64,000 nt of DNA from Kuschelorhynchus macadamiae (Eukaryota > Arthropoda > Insecta > Coleoptera > Curculionidae). Both the position numbers and the translations under genes were made by a program. The stretch lies in the NCBI GenBank assembly GCA_030620095.1, contig JAUTXW010000064.1:1479880-1543879 (forward strand), in the 5' to 3' direction. Of the stretch, positions 27,003-40,352 are shown one piece after another. Under the pieces are notes generated by a model. The model saw nothing but the letters and a program-made list of their open reading frames with translations. It was not told the origin of the DNA and did no database searches. Every line of letters starts with the position of its first letter. The stretch's first letter is position 1.

Positions 27003-27003
<1 letters not shown>
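25560..27003 (-). pseudogene. Penelope-like element relic (RT and GIY-YIG), interrupted
   Basis: On the minus strand from 27000: GLIMGNPLNTLLAEIFMD (RT motif B), YVDNILACFTGTERQLNIL (motif C, YVDD changed to YVDN), FINNLHFNINLTIENETN, LYLNILDLTINREN, then LAVFHSMIHRYINNR and ELNLIEQIEINIGY. After a ~408-bp insert it continues with TTNVLRTMGNLVTNN and the GIY-YIG endonuclease region SGVYKLTCKDCPKTYIGQIG, RSFDKRIND, ending near 25729. The 3' tail (about 25720-25600) contains CCCGATGAAGCCACAGTGTT. The 5' end is cut by a (TA)n array exactly between RT motifs A and B. Several frameshifts; dead copy. PLEs make an RT fused to a GIY-YIG nuclease, so the order seen is diagnostic. Confidence 0.87.
26119..26526. 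mobile_element. GGGTATATA-rich insertion inside the PLE
   Basis: Lies between the PLE sequences encoding INIGY (right) and TTNVLRTMG (left). It holds more than a dozen GGGTATATA / TATATACCC units in two clusters (26137-26205 and 26380-26510) around a 170-bp AT-rich middle. The right end GGGCGGTGG…CATCACTG and an internal CAGAGGTGGCAACCC look like hAT-type CAGNGNTGG ends. No target duplication could be fixed. Probably a non-autonomous hAT-like element or two nested ones. Confidence 0.65.

Positions 27004-27053
<50 letters not shown>
27004..27053. repeat. (TA)n array followed by (ATT)n, abutting PLE
   Basis: A TA run with a short ATT run after it. Its left edge is the broken 5' end of the PLE reverse transcriptase. 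Confidence 0.97.
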
Positions 27054-27057
<4 letters not shown>

Positions 27058-28244
27058 ATTATTATTAAATTCAAAATACTTTTGTTCTAAACAGACGGAA
27101 CTTCATTTAAAACAAAAATTTTGTCAACAATTAGTAAATAATGGTAAATTGATCCCTTGAAGTATAGCATTTTAATTTTAAAATTCTGGGATTTATTTAT
27201 ATTCCAGCTTCTCTAGTGAGAAATTATAATATTAATTTTAGTTTGCATTTATTTTCGATGTTATTACACACCTGTCGCAACCCTGGAGCGGGAATATTCC
27301 CATATTTAGTATCTTCCAAAACACCTACCGATCGATAAAGCAGGCTTTCAAATGACATTGATCTACAGCGTTGCCGATTCTCCCACTTATCTTGTGAGAT
27401 TCACGACTTTCATAGATTGTCATTATTGATTTTCTTAATTTGCAGATTTTTCAAAACAATATAATAGCATTTTTAAATAGGTGATTTTACGTCGGGACAT
27501 CGTGGTCGTAAGATGTTTTAATTTTTTTTTGCCAGGTGCGGCATGATTACACTTTAAATTATATATACTTTATATAGATTAAGTCCCCTTTGTTTTCCTT
27601 TTGGTAAAATGAGAACCCTATTTTGGAAAATTTACTGATTCCCTTAAGCTAAGATAAGCGATCTTTTTTTACTTTTGAGGAAAGCTTTTACTCAGACGAA
27701 GGCGTTTTCTTTCTCCTTCACATTTTTTTAATTTGAAGAAAAAATGTAACAAAACCTGTATTTCTTGGAAATCTTTTATTCGGTCCACATGGTCTGATTG
27801 AACACCTCCCAATGCCTAGCTGTCCTGGGATGAGCAAACCCATTACAATTCCACTGCAGCTTTTTGGATTTAAGCCCTTTAGGTAAATTTCATGTAATAC
27901 ATTTTTATTTTATATTAAAAAATCAAAGACTCTTGAAATTTATCATGGTTTCTAATCATACTAGATAATACATATTTTGTACATATTTATATATATATAC
28001 ATCTTCTTTGATCAAGGAAGTGAAATTTGAAAGATATAGTTATTCGGGTCTTCTTTTTTAAGAATGTTTCAATGCGTAAAGTTTTTATTTATTTAATTTA
28101 TCATAGTTGGTTGTAAAGTGTAATTTTTAATCAAATTGTTATTTGATACTTATTGCTGATTCATTTCACATCTGATATTGATGGCATTTTAATCTTTTTA
28201 CAATTATTTTTCATTAATATAGAGTTAAGTAAATATGAAAAACA

Positions 28245-28345
28245 CATTATAAAAAAGGTTTTGTTAGGTAATTTTATTTTTATTCTATTTGTATCAGCCG
28301 ATGAAGTCACAGTGTTGTCATAAGTTTATTTTCTTTAATATAATG
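28245..28345 (+). mobile_element. PLE 3'-terminal fragment
   Basis: AATTTTATTTTTATTCTATT followed by TGTATCAGCCGATGAAGTCA, CAGTGTTG and CATAAGTTTATTTTCTTTAA matches the 3' tail of the PLE at 25.6-27.0 kb read from the minus strand (about 25745-25640). Only the tail is present, in the opposite orientation. A (TA)n array follows at 28512. Confidence 0.7.
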
Positions 28346-28506
28346 GAAGTTTTAAGTAAAAATCGTTTTTTTTTACTTAGTGACATATATCTTACAAATA
28401 TTTGTTTTACTAGTTATTAGTATTACACATTTTTGGCTATATTATAAATTTATAATTATTAAATTGTTTGTCCTAAGTAACAGTGTATATATACATATAA
28501 ATATAG

Positions 28507-28511
<5 letters not shown>

Positions 28512-28562
<51 letters not shown>
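28512..28562. repeat. (TA)n microsatellite
   Basis: About 50 bp of TA, 165 bp after a PLE tail fragment. Confidence 0.97.
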
Positions 28563-28565
<3 letters not shown>

Positions 28566-31500
28566 GTTACAGCATAAATATGGTTCCAAAATCGCTAAAA
28601 ATATCATTAAATCAGGAGCCAATTAATTCGAAAATGTCACTTTCATCAAAAATATGTTTATTTAGCCTCCAGTGTGCGAAAAATATTTAGTACAAAATAC
28701 AGTTCTAAAAAAACATTTTTTATTTAATTACCATATAATGATTCTGAAAAGAAAAAACGAGACATTGTACTTAAAAACTGGGTACAACACAGAATGAAGG
28801 GTACCCTTAAAAAGAATAATTTCAAAAAAAGTATGAAAAACTGAAAAATTTTTTTCTGATATATCTGAAAGTATTCAAAATAGATCACAAAATATGAAAT
28901 TGTTTGGCATTAAAAACTAAAATTACACCCTTATTTACCCTTTGCTATATCTCTGACGGTTAAAGAGCTTGTAAAAGTGTATAACATTCTATAAGGCATA
29001 TCTTCTGTTAAATATATTAACCATTATATAAAACGTACAAAAAATTTAACGGCACCTGTAAAACAATTTCTGTTATGACCTGAAGGTATCAAAACATATT
29101 ACAAAAAAAACTGATGATTCAAATGCGTTTTTTCAACTCGGTTTAGTTTTGATTACGTTAGATTAATATGATGTCTTCCACTGTATTACGTAAGACTTGT
29201 TTTTACCGTTCTAAATATAATAAATACAATGTGTGTTAAAAACTAGACCGATTAGAATAAGCAATAGACGATTCACACATTTATTCAGTTTGCATGCCCT
29301 GACTTGCACGTGCGTATTTAACCAAATAATCTGAAAATCTTGGAGGCAACCACGGTTTAATGTAACGGTGCATTATTCTTAGGCCTCAGGCCTATGTGGT
29401 AAGTTTAAGCATTAAAAAAAAATTACATGCAGTAAAATTGAATTAGGAGGACGAATAATCGATTGCTTCCTAATCAGCATCCGACTGACCGGTTTTGACA
29501 AGCATCTTATGTATAATGCAATCACTGCTAGTCTTTGGATATATATGGACGGATTTAGTTTAACTTAAGCCAAACATTTTGGCATGTGCAAGCAACATTC
29601 TCTTTATTTGCAATGATTTACTTCGGCAATATAGCTTGCGCAAGCCAATTAATGCAAATTTGAACTACCTAATAAAGCCTCCTCATAAACGCCCAACAGT
29701 CATCTATTGAGATTGTAGTTGGTTGTTGTTAGCCTAATTCAAAAGGGATGACCTTTTTTTTAACTCCTTGGACATTCTTGTCTTCTTTTTTGCCGAGAGA
29801 AATCTGGAGGTTACTCCATTATTCAACAATTTGTAATGTGTAGGACTTTAAACAAATATATCTAACAGCTTTCCGTATCATTGGTGCTACTAGTCAGGTT
29901 ACGTTCAAGTTAAAGTCAGTTACAAAGACCTTACGACGTCGAGACAAACATAAAACACCAAAGATCGAGAAAAACTTCACATTTAAAACCTAACCTAAGA
30001 AATCATGGTTCTTGGGAGTAGACCGTGTGAAAATGGAATTGCTATCTAACATTTCGCTTTCGATAGCACGAGGCGTCTTTAAAAATCTTTACTCCACAAG
30101 ATTTGAACACTGAATGAGCCCGGAGAGATTCAAGCGGGCTTTTATTCGCGACTTGTACTCTCTGAATCGTGACGTTATGTTAATATCGGTTTCCTCGTGT
30201 GATATAGACCGTAACCCGTATCTTTATTGAAGTTTTTTGTATAATTAAAAATCAAAATATAATAGTTCTAAGCACACTACACCACAACTTGTTACGTTCT
30301 GTACGTAAATAATATAGTTATCAATTGTGCATAGATCTTTAAATAAAAATATGTCCATCTTCTTTTAACTAAACCAGTATCTCACGGCATCCCCATCGGA
30401 TAATATTTTCCTAGTTGGGAATGGATAAGTAATAAAAATGTTTAAAACAGCAACAATTTTTTTATTAACTAAAGTATATTTTTGTTTCTTGTCAAGAAAA
30501 CTTTTTAAAAAGAGTGATTATCAATAGTTCACGAAATTTATTCGGTCAAATATGGCGGCTATTTGTATATGCGAGAGGAGTCCACCTAGTTAATTTGAAA
30601 TGTGTAACAACCCGACTGTTTGAATTTTGTACAGCATGCGTAGCCTAAAAGGGTCCCTTTCTCCCCCCGCTCTTGATTTGAAGAGTTTTCTAGTGGTATA
30701 GATCAATGGACCCTAGCCAGACTATAAGATGCTTCGGTGGGCTCGCCTTTAATATCTAATATCGCTAAGCAGCTTCAATTATCAGGCTGATTACAGATCC
30801 TAATGACTAATCTTTATTATTGTAAACACAAAAATCTCCAAGAATATTAATTTGAGGTGAAGTGCATTTGAAATTAATTGAAAATTCAGAAGGAGTTATA
30901 TGTAAAGCTGCAAAAGATGCATGGGAGTTTAAAGCCTGACACAAAAAATACTACGAACGTTGACACAACCACCAGAAGAAAGAATTGATTTGTCCTTAAA
31001 ACTTGCTTATCGTGATTTATATTGAAACTCGGCGAGGCGTCAATCAAAAGTGCAAAAATGTGCTTCTTCGAAACCACCTTTTAAGCCGATGAATACTGAA
31101 TCGACGCGGAAGTATATATTTCGAATACCCTGAACACATACAAAGGGGTTTATTAGAGACCATTTGAAGTAATATGAGCTATCGCTAAACCGAACAGAAA
31201 ATCCTATAGCACATGTTCGCGTTTTCTCGCTTGCGTGTATTAAATTTCATTACACCTAATACTCGGATCGGTTTTTCTTTATTAGACGAGTACGTAATGA
31301 ATCTGTTGCATGGCTGGAGGTGTCCGCGACTTGTATCGAATTGCGAAATCGCCCATAAACTATTTCGAGCTGGAAGCGCGGATGCGTGCACAAAGGCCGT
31401 CTCAAGGATACACACGGTATCGACTGATTATTGGTTCACATGCAAATCTAGGAATTTCTTATTAAATTTCTTATTAGGACGCTACACAAATTAAAACCCT

Positions 31501-31689
31501 AAACAAAATTTCTATAGAAGATAATTCATGCGTAAATTACATACCCTCTATTTAATATATTTTATGTCCTACGACCATCTGTTTCACCAGGGCACATTCG
31601 CCTTCGATATTTTAACTAGGAAATCTTACATTTACACGGGACTTCGAGGAAAAAATATCTTGTTTTGTTTCGATTTAGATGCCTTTGCC
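28563..31689. other. No recognised gene
   Basis: 28.6-29.2 kb is AT-rich. About 29.3-31.6 kb has fewer repeats and slightly higher GC than the rest. A 93-codon plus-strand frame at 31213-31494 overlaps a 76-codon minus frame and shows no family motif. A regulatory or exon role cannot be excluded; nothing supports one either. Confidence 0.3.
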
Positions 31690-32100
31690 GCCTAGATACA
31701 ATGAATATAAACAGTTTGATCGCTGTATTCTAATTAAATACAGCTTAGTTAGGTGTAACTTTGGAATGTTATGAGTAAAAATGTTGCAAAGGACTGCAGC
31801 GAGGAGTGATCCTTGAGGGACCCCTCCTCCAAGTCTAATTTAAAATATTTTTATACAAATCTTAGAATTACGTTTAATTTTTTTACCAACATAGATTTGG
31901 TTGGTTAAGGCTTAAATACAAGTAAATGTAAGCTTATGATTTTCCAACTTCGAATTTCAAAAGATGAGCGAGATAGGAAATACAATGCATGGAAACACGA
32001 TATGTAATAAACGACTTATATTAATTTTAAAGAAAACATTTTTACTCTCAGATTCACTATTCACTTCAATTGTTTTAAAAATTAACCCAGACGTAATTGT
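31690..32100 (-). pseudogene. LINE reverse transcriptase relic, copy A
   Basis: Minus-strand reading of 31840-31690 gives GGGVPQGSLLAAVLCNIFTH then NIPKLHLTKLY, the RT motif with GVPQGS. The upstream part (31880-32100) is a nucleotide match to 33895-34090, which belongs to copy B. Heavily mutated; only the middle of the RT is left. Confidence 0.7.
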
Positions 32101-32527
32101 CATGGTAATTAAAACTTTTAGTTCGCCAGTTGAGCGGTAAAGTCTATTTTTGATTTAAGTAAACTTCCGTGAAAGAGGTGGAAGCAAAGTATCTTTATAC
32201 CTGCTGCTAACTTTATTTCGAAGAACCAAGTCAAACTGTTTTAATGCTAGTATAATAACTTTACTTTACTATTTTCCTTTAAATGAGCTTGATTTTTATA
32301 AAACCACCTCGTTTAAACCTATTTTGTTAGAAATTTCTGTTCAGATGAGATTTAGGACTCTCGTAGGCTATTTTTGTTTAGTAATTTACATTAATTTATT
32401 TCAGTTTGACAGCAGGTTCGACACCTGTGTTTTTTAAAAACAGCTGAAATATTTCTTGATAACTTAGAACAAATAATAGATAATCACTCTGTAAGAACAC
32501 ATTTATTTAATGGTACAGATATGTTGA

Positions 32528-32528
<1 letters not shown>

Positions 32529-32582
<54 letters not shown>
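32529..32582. repeat. (TA)n array abutting PLE fragment
   Basis: TA run whose right edge is the start of the recognisable PLE coding relic. Confidence 0.97.
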
Positions 32583-32586
<4 letters not shown>

Positions 32587-32990
32587 TCATAGATTTACTT
32601 TACAATTAGAACAAAATAAGCCCATATACTTGTTGGATTTAAAAATCATAAACAATAATAATCACGATTTTTAAATGTACAAAATACACAAACCATCGTA
32701 TACAGGTATAACAATACATAATATCAAACCACTCATTCACACATAAGTTGGCAGCATTTCAAAGTTTTGTACATCGTTTAATTAATGTCCCTCTTTCAGC
32801 AGAAAATTATAACAAAGAATGTAATATTATACAACAGATTGTCGTTAATAATGGTTGCGATATAACCATAATAAACAAAATTGTAGATAAAAAAGAATAT
32901 AAAAAAGGACTTATTTGGTTTATCCTAATTTTAATACAAAAGACAATATTAGGTAAAATAGGGAAATATCAATCGAAAAACAAATCATAA
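32583..32990 (+). pseudogene. Penelope-like element fragment (end of RT)
   Basis: Just after the (TA)n array the plus strand reads RFTLQLEQNKPIYLLDLKII, then NNNNHDF, IHKPSYTGITIHNIKPLIHT, and after a one-base shift LAAFQSFVHRLINVPLSAEN then YNKECNIIQQI. This is the post-YVDD region of a PLE reverse transcriptase, comparable in order to that at 26.6 kb but a different family. TAA at 32988-32990. GIY-YIG sequence is not recognisable after it. The RT upstream of this point is missing, replaced by the array. Confidence 0.8.
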
Positions 32991-33559
32991 AGTAGCCTTT
33001 TGTACAAATAATACTTTAACTAGATATGTTAAGAATAACAAGTTTAATTTTAATTTTTTAATTTTAGCAACGAATTTAAAATGTTGCATTCAGCCAACCA
33101 AAATTAGAAGTTAAATTACTCCCGAAGTCTAGAAATTCATAACCATAATATTTTATTGAACCATCAAACGGACTTGAATGACTTCCCATTGGTGAACCTT
33201 TATACCTAATATCAGTGTGGGTTAAGTAGGTAGACACATTACTCTTTTATTATTGTTATCAGTCTTGAGTCGAGTTGTTTCTTGAAAAAACACAGGGTGT
33301 CGAAAACAGCTGTGAAACTGAAAGAAATTAGTAGAAATTACTAAACCAAAATAGTTTGTTTATTTATTATACTACTATTATAAACTGTCTATAAAAATTT
33401 ATATTTTGGTGTATGTTCGTCCTAATATAAGCTAATCTAAACTTATTTACACAAAAGCAAACATGTGCTAGTGGAAGGAAATTCACTGAAATTATCAACA
33501 GTAATATAATGAGTGCAATGGAAATTATCGGTAACGTTTAGGAAATTTGGCCGAATATA

Positions 33560-34090
33560 TTTTGATTTGAATAAGAGGTATTATGAGTTCTAAACGTCCA
33601 GTTACGTCTTTTATCAAAAATGATCCCTAAATATTCAGTCCTTTTTAATACATAATCTCTTGGAACTCTTATACGACCTTTCGAGAGAAAATACCTTGTC
33701 TGGGTTTATTTTGATTTTCCAGCGTGATCCAACGTTAGATTTGTGCTAGGACAGGTGGATATAACGACTTGAAGCGAAACAGAAAACCTTGTATCTCAAA
33801 TCTCTTACAAGTTGCTTTAGAAGTTTTCTTACTCCTTACGTCGATTCTGTGTTCAAATACTTTTCGTAAAAATCTTATTACTTTAATTATTTATTTACCA
33901 ACAAATATTTGGCTTGTTAAGGCTTAAACACAATTATTAAATTCAAGCTTATAGTTCAACAATTTCGAATTTCAAAATATAAGCCAGATCGCAAATGATA
34001 TGCAAGGAAACATATCATAACTTGATTACTTTAAAGAACTGTTACTCTCAAATTCACAAAAGTTGGTTTTAAAATTAGACCAGGCCTAAT
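33560..34090 (-). pseudogene. LINE reverse transcriptase relic, copy B
   Basis: Minus-strand reading of 33730-33590 gives WKIKINPDKVFSLERS, then RVPRDYVLKRTEYLGIIFDK and RRNWTFRTHN, the region after the FADD box in Jockey/I-type RTs. 33895-34090 matches the upstream block of copy A at 31880-32100. The GVPQGS and catalytic segments are deleted between them. The two copies are in the same orientation. Confidence 0.72.
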
Positions 34091-34129
34091 TTACATGATT
34101 TCTGTCTGTTCGCGAAATAATTAAAAAAC

Positions 34130-35255
34130 AGTTTGCCGATCGACTTCAAATTTTAATAAAAAATTAAGGATCATATGGGGATGACCAGGTAATATTTTGG
34201 TAAAAATGCAATATGGCTAAAAAAAAGCGGCCTAGTGAGATATTACAAAAAATATTTCTAAAAAGTTGCTTTCCCAATTTACCTCGAATAAAAATCAAGT
34301 ATTATGTAGAAATCAACTGGTAAAATTTTTGTGCGAAGTTGGTGAAACAAAATGACGGGTTAATAAAATATTTCAAAGTTCAGTTTACTTTATAGATTGA
34401 TTTTAAATTTTGTGCAGTAATTAATTGTAGTATAGAGATGAACTGGTAAAATTGTGGAACGAATTTAATATAGCGGAACAAAATGGAGGCCAAATAAAAT
34501 GTTTGTAATTGTGAATAAAAAACTCTCCCAGGTTTTACATTTCTTCACATTTTGGAGTCCCTAGATATAAAAAACTACCCTTTATCAATTTCGTCAGTGT
34601 GTTTCCCGGTCTGTCTGCCTGTTATCGGCATAGCTTAAAAACTACTTACCCAATTGACCAATTGAATTTTGGTCAAAAATTCAAAGTCATATGGGGATGG
34701 GTAATATTTTGGTAAAATTTAATGACGGAGCCAGTAGGTAAAAAAAATTATCCACTTTAACTCAAATTTTGCGCAAAAATCAAGTGTTACATAGGAATGA
34801 ATTGATAACATATCTGGTATGAATCCAGACAGCAAAACAAAATGGCGACCTAATAAAAGATTTAAAAAATCAGTCAAACTACTTGTGTCAATATCTATGT
34901 AATTTCAAAATACAAGCATTAAGTTTAATATAGAGATAAATTGATACAGTTCTGAAACGAATTCAAGTTAGCGAAAAATGGTTGCCAAATAAAATGTTTA
35001 AAAAGTTCCCGAACAAAAATCTTCTTATTCGATTGACTTTAAATTGTGGAATAAACTGGTACGAATTCAACATGGTGGAACAAAATCGCGATGTGTTTCA
35101 TTGTAAAGACCACTTATTCAATTTATTTTGAATTATGCCCAAAAATCAAGTGTGGTATGGGTAGAAACTAGCAAAATATTAGTAGGAATACAATATGGTG
35201 GAACAAAATGGTTTCCAATAAAAATATTTGAAAAGACAGTATATATCTGTTATTA
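34130..35255 (+). repeat. Composite dispersed repeat block 3
   Basis: About seven imperfect modules with AACTGGTAAAATT or variants, GGAACAAAATGG and AACTACTTACCCAATTGAC, plus the linker TTTCGTCAGTGTG…GTCTGTCTGCC at 34597-34620. Same order of modules as blocks at 37.7 and 51.0 kb. Confidence 0.85.
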
Positions 35256-36400
35256 AATGACTGAACCGAACTAAACTAGGTCAAACTTCACTATTCCTAA
35301 TAAAAGAAAAGATTTATAATGATGTTGTAATATTATTTCATTGTCAATCGGATGCCAGCTAGTGCTTGAAAATTGGATTACAAATTGTGATCCGGAAAGT
35401 GGAAACAAAGACATACAAAGAAAGCAAGTTAAAAAACCTATTAAAACGAAGTCTATCTCAAAATAAAATAAAAGTTTGCATCTGCAAGAGTTGTTTAGTT
35501 GCTCGTCTTAAACACAACCTTAACTAAACATGAAATTAACTTAACCTTGCCAACGCAAACCCCTGCTTAAAAATCGTTTGTTTTCATTTTATTTTTCCAT
35601 CTCAACAAGCCCGAACAAACACGAGAAGCGCATTTTTAAACTGAAAATTATAGTGCATAAATTTATAAATAATTAAGATAATTTATTATGTTTCAGTAAA
35701 ATTATAATTATGTTTGACTTTTACACATGAAGAGATAAAACAAGTAGTACATTTACTTAAAGAAAATTGTATAATTACGATATCATTTTACGGTAAAAAT
35801 AATACTTATAGAGATGTGTTAATACTGTGGTTTAAGAAAACCGGTATTTTGAAAAGGAAAACTGAGGATGATGGTTTGTGTTTAAGTTAAGTGAATTTAA
35901 ATTTTCGATTCAGCTGCGGCACATAAATCACCTGGCATTTGCAGTGTAACAGGTCGACAGGGCAGTGTTAACGCATAGTCAAGTTAGGAGGCGTCTAATG
36001 TCTGATAAAAGTGGGGGCGGTTGTAGGGTCGCTCCCAAAATTAGACATTGCATTATTTTAATAAAGTATACATGTTAAAATGCGTTAAATTAAAATAAAA
36101 AATACACAAGCAATTGCATTGGCTTAGTACATATAATACATGTTAAAACAGTTATGCACCCAGCTTCGGTATTCACTTACGTTACCTGTGTCAGTAGCTA
36201 ATGGGGAAAATTTATTTTCCAGCCTAAATCTTATTAAAAAGTATTTAAGATGGACTATTTTGTGTGTCTTTTGCAATGCATTTGTTGTACGTTTTCTATT
36301 ATGTATAGTAATAATGTAAAATTTAAATAACTTATATAAAAATAAATCCTAAGCTTTTATAAAGTGCATAAAAAGTAAAAAATAAAGTTTCAGCACTAGG
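35256..36400. other. No gene seen
   Basis: AT-rich; no recognised coding or repeat content. Confidence 0.3.
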
Positions 36401-36404
36401 TATA

Positions 36405-37085
36405 TACAGAGTGTCTCCAAAAGTTCTGTACAAAATTCTATCACGTATTCCTGAGACCAAAAAAGGTGCTTCGCTAGGAAGTTATCGCACTTCAAAATAA
36501 TCAATCATAATAAAACACTGGTTTTAGGGAAGATGGTACATTTTGATGCTTACATAACTAACTTACGTACCAAATTTCGTCCTCTAAAAGGAACATTTTT
36601 TATATTCAAAAATAATAAAATATATATTGTTTAAATTTTGACGGGCGATAACAGCCTAACGAATCATTTTCCGAAAAAGGTACCTTATATTTTGATTTCA
36701 GGATTATGCGCAGACTTTTTGTTGCATTTTGTACATAACCATTGAAATCAAGGTAGTCGATAGTGTAGACAATATCCAAAAAAAATTTCTGTCGGAAATA
36801 TTACAGGTAGCGAAAATATTCAAGAGGCAAGAAATGTTTGAAATAAAATTATGTAAGTACTGGCATTAAAATTTAAAAACTTGTTCACCAGAAAAGTAAA
36901 AATTATCAAAAAAAAAATGTAAAAAATCCTTTTTACAGTAACTCACATAATTTTTCTGTTGAAAATAATAAGATTTTTAGATTTTGACTTGCGATAACTC
37001 CCTAACGAAGTACTTTCGGTCTAATATATTTTGCTCTTAGGAATACCTAGTAGAATTTTGTGCTGGCCTTTTAAAGGTACCTTGT
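36405..37085. mobile_element. Inverted-repeat MITE-like element
   Basis: The left arm at 36429-36505 (CAAAATTCTATCACGTATTC … CTTCGCTAGGAAGTTATCGC) pairs with the right arm at 36990-37064 (GCGATAACTCCCTAACGAAG … GAATACCTAGTAGAATTTTG). A further GCGATAACAGCCTAACGAAT copy is at 36645. The left side starts near ACAGAGTGTCTCC, like a mariner-type end. No coding sequence inside. Confidence 0.7.
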
Positions 37086-37719
37086 ATACCTTTTTGGCAA
37101 TACATTTTGGGCCAAATATATAAATTTGTTACATGAAATCAAGCCGGTAAAAATTCGGACCCCAAATAAAATATTAACATGAAGTACCACTTATTCTCTC
37201 CACTTCACTGGCATTTCACGCTTTTTTATAAATTTAGGACCACTTATTCTCCTCACTTTACTGGCATTTCACGCTTTTTTTTATGAATTTAAACAAATTT
37301 TGACTAAAGATTAAAAAACTGCACTCCTAAACACCTCCAGATATTGATTTCTCAGCCGAATCTGCACTTAAATTTGCACAAACGAAAAACTTCGTCAGGT
37401 ATCTTAGCGGTGCCATTTTGAAATGTTGACTCAAAATTCGTTATGTCCACTATTAAATTATCCCTAAGTAAAGATTTTTAGTCGAATCGGACAACCTATT
37501 ACTATACTTGTTCCAGAACCGGATTAACCAGAGGCAAATGAGGCACGTGCCTAGGGCCCGGTAAACATGGGGCTTGGTTTCGTAGGTAATTTTTATGTTA
37601 TATATGTTATATTTTATGTTATACGTTAGCCGCCTTACTAAAAGAAGGGGAAGCCCGTAGATATATTTGTGCCTGGGGTTTTAGCATCCTTCGATGCCAA
37701 AAAACATGTTTTTTTTCAA

Positions 37720-38830
37720 TTTCATTGGTCTATCTGTCTATTCGCAACATAGCTAAAAACTACTTGACCAATTGACTTCAAATTTTAGTCAAAAATTAAG
37801 AGTCATAGTAAAATGTAAAAAAAATTATTACTAAACAACTGCTCGTTCAATTTATTTCAATTTTTTAAAAAAAAATCAAGTGTTACGTAAAAAATGAACT
37901 GGTAAAAGTTTCGTACGAATCCAAGGTGGCGAGTCAAAATGGCGCTTTAACAAAATATTTACAAAATCAACGTAAAAAACTACTTATTAGATTGATTTCA
38001 AATTTTGTGCAAGAATTACGTGTGTTATAGAAGTGAATTGGTAAAACTATGATACGAATTCAAAATGACGGAACAAAATGGCAGCCAAATACTCAAATGT
38101 TTGTGATCATGGAAATATCATACTTCCACTTTCTTATACAAATCTTCACATTTTAGGGTCTTTAGATGACAAAAACATCTTTTCCCAATTCCGTATGTCT
38201 GTTTGTCTGTCCGTTCGCAGCATAACTAAAAAAACTAGTAAGCCAAACGATTTCAAAGTTTGGTCAAAAATTAAGGTTCATATGGGGATGACCTGGTAAC
38301 ATTTTGAAATCCAATAGGGCGGAACAAAACAGCGCTAGAGTAAAATGTTAAAAAAATTATTACTTAAAAACTAATTATCCAATTTACCTCAAATTTTGCA
38401 TAACAATCAAGTGGTACACAAAAATAAAGTGGTAATATTTTGTTACAAATCCAAGATAGCACAACAAAATGACGGCGTAATAAAATATTTGAAAATCAGC
38501 CTGAAAAAGTATTTATTAGACATATTTCAAATTTTGTGCAAAAAATAAATGTAATATGGTAAAATTGTGGTACGTATTCAAGATGGCAGAGCAAAATGGT
38601 GGGCAAATATTTTTTTTTTTTCAATTGATTTCTAATTTTACAAAATAAACATGACGGAACAGAATGGCAATCTAATGAAAATTTTTAAAAATCAGTGTAG
38701 AAAAACTACTTAATTAATTTATTTAAAATTATGCCCAAAAATCAAGTGGGCATAAGTAGAAACTGGTAAAATTTTGGTACAAATCCAATATGGTGGAACA
38801 AACTATCTCCAAATAAAAATATTTAAAAAG
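37720..38830 (+). repeat. Composite dispersed repeat block 4
   Basis: Two rounds of the full module series, each led by TCTGTCTATTCGC or TGTCTGTTTGTCTGTCCGTT and AACTACTTGACCAATTGAC, then three modules ending in AAAATGGCGG or similar. Open frames across it are repeat artefacts. Confidence 0.85.
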
Positions 38831-40350
38831 TCAGTATTATGTTTTTAACACAATACAAAGTTTTCTTTATTTGCTGTTTTGTTTGAATAAGTAGTTTTTT
38901 GCAATTCTTTTTTGTAACTTTTTTAGATCCTTGCTCCTCCCTAAAGGAGCGCCTATGCCCCACTATTTGAAAATCACTAAACCTCCCAAAAAAGCTTTCA
39001 TCACTTAGTCGGATTATGGACAATCTGCTCTTGCTTTATATTAAATATATTGCCCCGGGTGTCACAAGTCCACTTGCCCCCTTTCACCGTCTAACAACAG
39101 AAACTACCTTAAGAACCTCCCTTATTGCTAGTTTCTTTATTACCAGGTATCTTTTATTATGGAATCCCTTACGAGAAGAGTTATTTTCCTTATCCTATAA
39201 TTCCCTTAAGTCCCTAAATTCTTTATTAGAAGACAATATGTATCTTTACATAAGACAATCATGATACTTTGTACTTAGGTTGTCTGTTTTCGCGGCCTGT
39301 TTATGGATAAAAAAAATATTAACTTCATAATTATATCTCAGATTAATATGACTGAGTTTCAGTTTACTTTAAAGAGCTTCCTGTTAGATACATGCATAAT
39401 AATTCCCTGTATAATGTATAAACATGAAAACGATTCTGAATATGACTGAGATACCATGCTATTTTCAAAATGAAGATAGTTTGTTGTTCATGCATGCGTA
39501 GTTTTGCCAAGTTGAAAGTCTCTTAGTTCACGGTGGAAGGCATTTATCGGCTTTTGTTGAATAATATATGAACTAAATGATTTCTAAATGTTTTACTTAA
39601 AAAAAAATTTTAGTTCATGTGTTGCCTTTTTGAGCAGAAACAAAAGTTCTTTAACAAAAACAAATGTTGGTTGAATTTTGTATTAAAAGAAGAGAATCAA
39701 ATAATGATCTAAATGCCTTAAATATCTAAAAGACTAACAAAATGTTGTCAAACGTTACAATTGAAGAGTGGCATTTCAAAAGCGTCTAAGTGTCACATTT
39801 TAATATCCCGGGATTATGGTGATTTTATAGTTTATGTACCGGGTGTTTCGCTACAGGGTTCATTTTTGAAAATAGAAAAAAAAACTTTAAATAAAAAAGT
39901 CGTAGGGTTTTTCCTGGATTGCCAGAATTTAGTTTTTGATCAAACAAATGAGTATTGCAAAGCTGTCAAAAAATAAACACCGTTTCTTGTATATTTTTGA
40001 TTTTTTGAATTATCCAAATGAAAATAATATTGCCAAAACATACAGGGAATACCGCAGCATATATCCCTCTCGACAAATACCATAAAAAATTTACATCATA
40101 AAGAATGTTCAAACGAGAAAAATACTTGAAAGTAAGAAAACAATCGTTCTAGATTCTGAAGAAGACGTAATATATTGCTTTTTAAGAAGGTACGATTATT
40201 TTGATTATTAGAACTTTTAACAACATGCAGGTCTTTGTTTCAAAAGAACCAACCAGATCGATATACGACGCGACTTTTCATTTTAGTCAGTCTAGAAAAA
40301 AAACTGATACTGCCTTAAAGAACAAATATTTTTCATATAAGTTTCACGAG
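38831..40350. other. No clear gene
   Basis: AT-rich. 39761-39976 encodes a 71-residue open frame with no family motif; because a mariner relic follows at 40353 it may be degraded upstream element sequence. Confidence 0.3.
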
Positions 40351-40352
40351 CC

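Noticed and set aside
29988..30000. AACCTAACCTAA as an insect telomere-type repeat
   Set aside because: Only two units; too short to mean anything.
31213..31494. 93-codon plus-strand open frame in a less repetitive region
   Set aside because: Overlaps an antisense frame and shows no recognisable domain; kept only as a remark.
39761..39976. 71-codon plus-strand frame upstream of the mariner relic
   Set aside because: Could be decayed element sequence, but no HTH or transposase motif can be identified.
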